From contig JANYHK010000007.1 in the NCBI GenBank assembly GCA_025359105.1, forward strand, positions 1-42,957: DNA of 42,957 nt, given 5' to 3'. Shown piece after piece: positions 38,262 through 42,957 of the stretch (positions are counted from its first letter, which is position 1; each line of letters begins with the position of its first letter). This stretch comes from Myxococcales bacterium. Its GTDB lineage: Bacteria; Myxococcota_A; Polyangia; Polyangiales; Polyangiaceae. The position numbers were made by a program, and so were the translations under genes. The notes under the pieces were generated by a model that saw only the letters and a program-made list of their open reading frames with translations, made no database searches and was not told the DNA's origin.

Positions 38262-40328
38262 CTACAGACCAATCGCGACGGCCGACGGGGCCAGGCAAGA
38301 GACGACGAAGGTGGACTTCAGCGCGTCGGCGGCGCTCGCGCCTTGCCCCTTGGCGGCGTTGAAGTGGCCGGTGAGCAAGTCCTTCGCGGGCGCCGAGCGC
38401 GGGTCGGACGCCGGGAGGGCCATCATGACGTGGACGAAGTCGGCGATGGCGGCGTCGGACTGGGTGCTCGCCCACTGCTTGGAGCCGGGGATGGGCTTGG
38501 CCGCGTCGATGACGAGCGCCGAAACGGCCTCGCAGATGTTCTCGGTACCGGCGCGGAAGAAGAGCGAGGGCTCGTTCGGCAGGATCGGGGCGAGCGCGCC
38601 GCGGCCGTAGCCGTCGGAGGGTAGGCCGGAGACGATCTGCGGGATCGTCGCCTGCTGCAGCTTGGGGTTCACGGCGTCGAGCGCGCAGACGTCGGTGAAG
38701 CCGAGCCGGTTGTTGAGCGCGGCGCACAGGTGGTCGCGGCGCGACACCGCGATGACCTCGCCGTGGTCGTCCATCGACTTCGTCGCCGCCGCGTGGGTGG
38801 TGAGCGGCGACGCCATGATCTCGCGGACCAGCGCGTTCCACGAGAAGTTGGAGCTCTTGAAGACGCCTACCACGCGCTGGAACTCGGCATCGTCGGTGGA
38901 GCACGCCGTGGAATTCGCGTAGTAACAGAGCTTCTGCGCCCATGCGGCCGCGAACAGCGGGTGCTCGGCCAGCGTGGTGCCAAGCTCCGCGACGCTCTTG
39001 AGCGGCTTGGTCACGCCCTGGAACGAGAACATGCCCTTCTCGCCCGCGTACTTCGCCTCGGTCTGACGGTGGTAGGTCCACGAATAGGTGGACGAGAGGA
39101 TGGAGCGCGTCGGGTCGAGCGTCTGGTGGCACGCGAAGCAGGCGGGGTCGGAGGCGTGCGCCTTGTCGATGCCCGGCGTCTGGGTGGGCACCGTCGGATC
39201 GGTGCCGTCGACGGCCGCGCCGAGCGCGACGATGAGCGTCTGGTTCATCGTGACGCGCGCCTGGTTGCTCATGTTCGTCTGCCAGTTGGCGAAGAACGCG
39301 GGCGTCGTGAAGAAGCCGACGCGCGGGCCCGTCAGCACCAGCTCGTTGCCGCTGCGGAAGGTCGGCAGATCGTAGAAGGCCGTCGGGCTCTCGCCGCCCT
39401 TGGGCTGACGGATCGTCACCATCTTCCAGGTCGTGTAGTCGGTCGGGAGCATCTGCGAGCTCGTCGCGCTGCCGCCGCGCTGGTTGCAGTTCGCGCCGCC
39501 CGTCGGGTTCTTCCGGCCCGGCGTGCCGCCCATCAGCACCATGTGGAGCAGATCGGTCGTCGCGGTCACCACCAGCGGATCCTGCTGGCAGCCGGCGGCC
39601 TGGTTCAGCCCGTCGTTCGCGATGTCGGGGTTGAAGAAGTGCATGTAGTTCGCGCTCTTCGGATCGAGCGACTCGGCGATCGGGATCGGCGCCCCTGTCG
39701 CCGTCATCGTGACGGTGAGCCCGGGGTTCGCGGCGCGCCAGGCGTCGGTCACCTTGTCCATGTCGTCGACCTGCCACGCGTCGAGGTACGCGTAGATCTG
39801 CATGAGCGCGGGCGTCATCATGAAGCGCTGCGTCGTCATCGTCTCGGTGAACGGACGCCCGTCGGCGATGAGCTGCAGCACCGTACGCGCGAAGCTCTCG
39901 CGCGCGTTCTGGACGAACTGCACCTCGAGCGTGTTGTTGGTGATGAGCTTGCGCGGGAACGCCATGTCGTCGAAGTCGACGCCCGCGACCTGGGTCTGCT
40001 GGAACGCGAGCTCGAAGAAGGTCTCCATCTTGCTCTGGTACTGCGGCAGCGCCATCCAGCCGTCGATGAGGCCTGCGAGCTTGGTCGGATCGGTCTGGAC
40101 CGCCTTGATCTCGTCGTCCGTCGGCGGCAGCCCGACGAGGATGTTCTTCACCTTCGCCACGTAGGTGGACGGGCTCGAGACCTCCGCAGGGATGGGCGAC
40201 GTCTGGCCGTTCAGCGGATCCGGCGGCGGCGACGTCGATGACGACGACCCGCTCGAGCTGAAGCAGGCCGCGGCGCCGCCGAGCGTGGCGGCCAAGGAGA
40301 GGACGAGAGAGAGAGAGGTGCGCGGCAT
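38262..40328 (-). CDS. Large secreted lipoprotein with CxxCH motif, DUF1588/1592/1549-like
   Basis: 688 residues from ATG 40328. The signal peptide ends in GGAAAC (lipobox), followed by a Ser-rich linker. Near the start, YVAKVKNILVGLPPTDDEI...LIDGWMALPQYQSKMETFFELAFQQ is the DUF1549-like pattern seen in planctomycete and myxobacterial secreted proteins. FACHQTLDP supplies a CFACH haem-attachment motif in a DUF1588-type setting, and the C-terminal part has DFVHVMMALPASDPRSAPAKDLL. Only one clear CxxCH is present. Such proteins are paired with DUF1501 or DUF1552 partners and are suspected of electron transfer or polymer processing at the surface; this is inference. A TCTACG hexamer sits six bases before the ATG. 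Confidence 0.6.
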   Translation of the reverse strand: MPRTSLSLVLSLAATLGGAAACFSSSGSSSSTSPPPDPLNGQTSPIPAEVSSPSTYVAKVKNILVGLPPTDDEIKAVQTDPTKLAGLIDGWMALPQYQSKMETFFELAFQQTQVAGVDFDDMAFPRKLITNNTLEVQFVQNARESFARTVLQLIADGRPFTETMTTQRFMMTPALMQIYAYLDAWQVDDMDKVTDAWRAANPGLTVTMTATGAPIPIAESLDPKSANYMHFFNPDIANDGLNQAAGCQQDPLVVTATTDLLHMVLMGGTPGRKNPTGGANCNQRGGSATSSQMLPTDYTTWKMVTIRQPKGGESPTAFYDLPTFRSGNELVLTGPRVGFFTTPAFFANWQTNMSNQARVTMNQTLIVALGAAVDGTDPTVPTQTPGIDKAHASDPACFACHQTLDPTRSILSSTYSWTYHRQTEAKYAGEKGMFSFQGVTKPLKSVAELGTTLAEHPLFAAAWAQKLCYYANSTACSTDDAEFQRVVGVFKSSNFSWNALVREIMASPLTTHAAATKSMDDHGEVIAVSRRDHLCAALNNRLGFTDVCALDAVNPKLQQATIPQIVSGLPSDGYGRGALAPILPNEPSLFFRAGTENICEAVSALVIDAAKPIPGSKQWASTQSDAAIADFVHVMMALPASDPRSAPAKDLLTGHFNAAKGQGASAADALKSTFVVSCLAPSAVAIGL

Positions 40329-40407
40329 GACCACCGTAGAGCAAGCTTCGGGCCGCGACCTTCGCCGGGTCGCGACCGCGCACTGGGCGCGCGTTTTCTG
40401 CGGGTTT

Positions 40408-40448
40408 CCCCGAATCGGGGGTCGCGCGCTGTGATCGCATCGATCACA
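40408..40448. promoter_or_regulatory. Two palindromes upstream of the haem-motif lipoprotein operon
   Basis: CCCCGA-A-TCGGGG at 40408-40420 and TGTGATCG-CAT-CGATCACA at 40430-40448 lie about 80-120 bp upstream of the ATG at 40328. The second has perfect 8-bp arms. Its TGTGA...TCACA ends recall CRP/FNR-type sites, but the centre is nine bases rather than six. Both could be operators. Confidence 0.4.
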
Positions 40449-40547
40449 CGTGAGCTCTCTCCGTCGCCACGGGAGGCGTTCACGGAGGTGGACGCGCCGA
40501 GGTCCAGGGCGGCGCCGCGCGCGAGGGTGACCGGGCGGACGGCGAGC

Positions 40548-41138
40548 TCAGCGGGACGCGCGATCGGCGGGCTCGTCCCAATCGTCGAGGAGCTTCTCCT
40601 CGTCGGGCGCGAGCGAGAGCTGCTGCGCGCCGAGCGCATCCAGGAGCCCTCGCATGGACCGCGCTCCCTCACTCTGGCTCCGCGCGCGCGCCTCGACGAT
40701 CGGCAAAGCGCGTTCGACGTCGTAGCGCGCGAGCATCGGCTCCCACCGCCCACCGATCTTCGGCGCGACCGCCGTCGCATCGGGCGCGGCGACGAGCCGC
40801 CCGACGAGCCCCTCGCTCACGTACGGCATGTCGCAGCCGACGGTGATCGCGTAGCGCGCGCTGGCCCGCGCGTGGAGCAGCAGCGCGAGGACGCCGCCCA
40901 GCGGACCGATTCCGGTCGGAGCGTCGTCGAGCGTCTCCAGCGGAACGCCGACGTACTCGGGGCGGCGCCCGACGAGCATGCACGGAATGCGCGCGGCCTC
41001 GAACAGGCCGCGCCAGCGATCGACGATGCGAGGCCCGTCGGGGCTCGCGAGGAGCCCCTTCGCGAGGCCCCCCATTCGAACGGAAGCACCGCCGACGAAG
41101 ATCCCGGCGAGGACGCCGGACGGATTGGATGGCATCAT
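40548..41138 (-). CDS. mobA: Molybdenum cofactor guanylyltransferase (MobA-like)
   Basis: 196 residues. GIFVGGASVRMGG...KGLL is the nucleotidyltransferase start (usual LAGG-x-S-x-RMG-x-x-K-L), followed by VGRRPEY, LDDAPTGIGPLGGVLALL (the conserved GPLGG loop) and ITVGCDMPYVS with the metal-binding Asp of the GCDMP motif. The C-terminal WEPMLARYDVERALPIVE matches the family. MobA attaches GMP to molybdopterin to make the bis-MGD cofactor of formate dehydrogenases and related enzymes, which fits the adjacent NuoE-NuoF fusion gene. Two ATGs in tandem are available at 41138 and 41135. It starts divergently from the fusion gene, with only about 22 bp between the preferred start codons. Confidence 0.85.
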   Translation of the reverse strand: MMPSNPSGVLAGIFVGGASVRMGGLAKGLLASPDGPRIVDRWRGLFEAARIPCMLVGRRPEYVGVPLETLDDAPTGIGPLGGVLALLLHARASARYAITVGCDMPYVSEGLVGRLVAAPDATAVAPKIGGRWEPMLARYDVERALPIVEARARSQSEGARSMRGLLDALGAQQLSLAPDEEKLLDDWDEPADRASR

Positions 41139-41160
41139 GAGGTGGCTCGCGGAGGTTACC

Positions 41161-42933
41161 GTGTCTCACAACCTAGTCCAGCTACGGCGACGCCGAAACG
41201 ACTGGACCCCGACCGACAATGCGCTTGCGCGGCTCAAGGCGGTCATGCATGACCGCCGGCGCATCACCCCGGACGACGTCAGCGCGATCGCCAAGGCGAC
41301 GCACCAGCCCGAGGCGACCGTCTACGGTGTAGCGACATACTACGGCGACCTTGGCACGGCGCCGCGGGGCAGGACGCGCGTCAAGGTATGCAAGGGCACA
41401 GCCTGTTTCGCGGCGTGTGGCGATGCGTCGGTCGGCTGGCTCGAGGACGCGCTCGGCGTGAAGGAAGGCGCAACGAGCGTCGACGGCGCGGTGTCACTGG
41501 AGTCGGTCTACTGCCTCGGCTACTGCAACGCGGGGCCGACGGTCGAGGTCGAAGGCCGCGTCTACGCGGGGCTCACGCGGGAGGGCGCGCAGGCGCTCGC
41601 GCGGGATCTTGCGGGTGGCGGTGGGATCCCCGAGGCCAGGCGCGCGCACGTGCCGCGCTTCGAGGCGCACGGCGGCCCGGCGATCGTGCTGGAGCGCCTG
41701 GCGCAGCCAATCGACGCGACCGACCTCGCGGTGGCGTGCGCCGCGCACGCGTTCGAGGGCCTCGGCAAGGCGCTCGCGTCGATGAAGCCCGACGAGGTCC
41801 TGGCCGAGGTCGAGCGCGCGCAGCTCCGCGGCCGCGGCGGCGCCGGGTTCCCCACCGCGACGAAGTGGCGCCTCACCGCCGAGCACGCCAAGCGCAGCAC
41901 GGAGGCCTACGTCGTCTGCAACGCCGACGAGGGCGATCCGGGCTCGTACATCGACAAGTGGCTGATGGAGCGGGATCCCTTCGCCGTCCTCGAGGGCATG
42001 GCGATCGCCGGGTACGCCATCGGCGCGTCGCGCGGCTTCGTCTACGTGCGCAGCGAATACCCCGACTCCACGCCGGCGCTCCGCAAGGCGGTCGCCGACG
42101 CGCGGGCCGCGGGCCTCCTCGGACCACGCGTGCTCGGCCATGACTTCGCGTTCGACGTCGAGATCGTCGAGGGCGCCGGCTCCTACGTGTGCGGCGAAGA
42201 GACGGCGCTTCTGCACTCGCTCGAGGGGCTCCGCGGCATGGTGACCGCGCGGCCGCCGTTTCCGGCGCAGGCGGGCCTCTTCGAGAAGCCGACGGTCGTG
42301 AACAACGTCGAGACGCTCGCCAACGTCGGCTGGATCCTTCGCCACGGCGGCGCCGAGTACGCGCGCCACGGCGCCGGGAAGAGCCGCGGCACCAAGGTGG
42401 TGTCCTTGAACGAGCGCTTCGCGCGGCCCGGCATGCTCGAGGTACCGTTCGGCGTGACGGTGCGGCACGTCCTCGAAGATCTCGGCGGCGGCATGGCGTC
42501 GGGGAGACCCATCAAGGCGGTCCAGATCGGCGGTCCGCTCGGCGGGATCCTTCCGCCGTCCCTCTTCGACACTCCGCTGGGGTTCGACGAGCTCGACGCC
42601 GTCGGCGCGCTGCTCGGCCACGGCGGCGTCGTCGCGTGGGACGACACCGTCGACGCGCGCGACGTGGCCGTCCACCTCTTCGAGTTCTGCGACGCCGAGT
42701 CGTGCGGCAAGTGCTTCCCCTGCCGCATCGGCGGCCGACGCGGCCTCGAGATCGCGCGGCGCCTGAAGGAGAAGCGCCCGGCTGCCCTCGTGCACGCCGA
42801 CGCGGCGTTGCTCGCCGAGCTCTGCGAGACGATGAAGCTCGGCTCGCTCTGCGCGCACGGGGGCGCGATCCCGATCCCGATAGCCTCCTTGATGCTCCAT
42901 TTCCGGGACGAGATGCTGGGAGGTGCGACGTGA
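41161..42933 (+). CDS. NuoE-NuoF fusion: NADH-binding diaphorase subunit (formate dehydrogenase beta/HoxF type)
   Basis: 590 residues from GTG 41161, which has GGAGGT four bases upstream; ATG 41137 is in frame. Residues 1-165 are a NuoE-like thioredoxin-fold [2Fe-2S] domain with Cys77, 82, 118 and 122 (CKGTAC...CLGYC). The NuoF part follows: GRGGAGFPTATKW (NADH/FMN loop), CNADEGDPGSYIDKWLMERDP (FMN binding), GAGSYVCGEETALLHSLEG and ESCGKCFPCRIGGRRG plus a later Cys for the N3-type [4Fe-4S] cluster. The module passes electrons between NAD(H) and a partner such as a molybdenum formate dehydrogenase (FdsB-like) or NAD-reducing hydrogenase (HoxF). The divergent mobA gene favours formate dehydrogenase. 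Its TGA overlaps the next GTG start. Confidence 0.85.
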   Translation: MSHNLVQLRRRRNDWTPTDNALARLKAVMHDRRRITPDDVSAIAKATHQPEATVYGVATYYGDLGTAPRGRTRVKVCKGTACFAACGDASVGWLEDALGVKEGATSVDGAVSLESVYCLGYCNAGPTVEVEGRVYAGLTREGAQALARDLAGGGGIPEARRAHVPRFEAHGGPAIVLERLAQPIDATDLAVACAAHAFEGLGKALASMKPDEVLAEVERAQLRGRGGAGFPTATKWRLTAEHAKRSTEAYVVCNADEGDPGSYIDKWLMERDPFAVLEGMAIAGYAIGASRGFVYVRSEYPDSTPALRKAVADARAAGLLGPRVLGHDFAFDVEIVEGAGSYVCGEETALLHSLEGLRGMVTARPPFPAQAGLFEKPTVVNNVETLANVGWILRHGGAEYARHGAGKSRGTKVVSLNERFARPGMLEVPFGVTVRHVLEDLGGGMASGRPIKAVQIGGPLGGILPPSLFDTPLGFDELDAVGALLGHGGVVAWDDTVDARDVAVHLFEFCDAESCGKCFPCRIGGRRGLEIARRLKEKRPAALVHADAALLAELCETMKLGSLCAHGGAIPIPIASLMLHFRDEMLGGAT

Positions 42934-42957
42934 CTGCGCCGAAGAAGCTGGTCCGCC
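42930..42957 (+). CDS. Start of the next gene (probably catalytic or iron-sulphur subunit), cut by the window end
   Basis: GTG at 42930 overlaps the stop of the NuoE-NuoF gene (GTGA) with GGGAGGT just upstream; only nine codons (VTAPKKLVR) are visible. In related loci this position holds a formate dehydrogenase alpha subunit or a NuoG/HoxU-like subunit, but the sequence here is too short to say. Confidence 0.45.

Noticed and set aside
40430-40448. Standard CRP/FNR binding site
   Set aside because: The centre between TGTGA and TCACA is nine bases, not six; kept only as an unassigned inverted repeat.

Overview
The window is high-GC DNA with densely packed genes on both strands. It looks like a myxobacterial chromosome (Myxococcota, probably a Polyangia-type lineage). 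The evidence is a MYXO-CTERM-like sorting tail, a DUF2378-like protein, many Cys-anchored lipoproteins with Ser/Gly-rich linkers, MopE-type metal-binding motifs, a B12-binding MerR regulator, hybrid histidine kinases and several Uma2-type genes. I cannot name a species. I saw no rRNA, tRNA, CRISPR array, insertion sequence or prophage, and no gene-free stretch above 300 bp.

Layout. 1-3.7 kb: the tail of an AlkB-type dioxygenase, a HAMP membrane protein overlapping a TerB-like gene, a secreted NlpC/P60-like protein and a DUF2378-like gene. 3.9-4.4 kb: a Uma2 gene with an internal deletion. 4.4-12.4 kb, minus strand: a five-S1-domain RNA-binding protein with an overlapping methyltransferase, a Cys-rich secreted M19-like dipeptidase, 6-phosphogluconate dehydrogenase and a di-haem cytochrome c peroxidase-like lipoprotein. 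12.6-17.4 kb: a histidine-box hydroxylase, an NAD(P)-binding reductase, an unidentified exported protein and an ABC-F ATPase. 17.4-18.1 kb: a toxin-antitoxin pair with a clear inverted-repeat operator. 18.1-22.3 kb: a B12-binding MerR regulator, a decayed sensor kinase lacking its phospho-acceptor domain, an intact response regulator and a hybrid kinase. 22.4-29.3 kb, minus strand: a zinc-ribbon protein and a membrane-tethered TAXI-type binding protein translated as a pair, an EEP-fold nuclease-like protein, a second ABC-F ATPase, a DTW protein with an extra C-terminal domain and a small Cys-repeat lipoprotein. 29.3-36.9 kb: a bacterial expansin, an SDR, an intact Uma2 protein, NAD-malic enzyme and two large secreted proteins. 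36.9-40.3 kb: a DUF1501-like/haem-motif lipoprotein pair. 40.5-43.0 kb: a MobA-like protein divergent from a NuoE-NuoF fusion that runs into the next gene. The last group suggests an NAD-linked molybdenum formate dehydrogenase locus.

The most unusual signals are not whole operons. (1) Two Uma2 genes 27 kb apart share GGTGCTAC(G/C)CT exactly six bases before ATG, which predicts leaderless transcription; two other genes show a similar layout. (2) A fragment of about 56 bp of a second ABC-F gene survives between two genes. Most of its differences from the intact ABC-F gene are synonymous, and the likely start codon of the next gene lies inside it, on the opposite strand. (3) A Uma2 gene and a sensor kinase both carry internal deletions. 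(4) A tethered TAXI protein is translationally coupled to a three-zinc-ribbon protein with no TRAP permease nearby. (5) A DTW protein carries a domain resembling a degenerate DEDD exonuclease. I do not see one clearly new multi-gene defence or metabolic system; item 4 is the best candidate.
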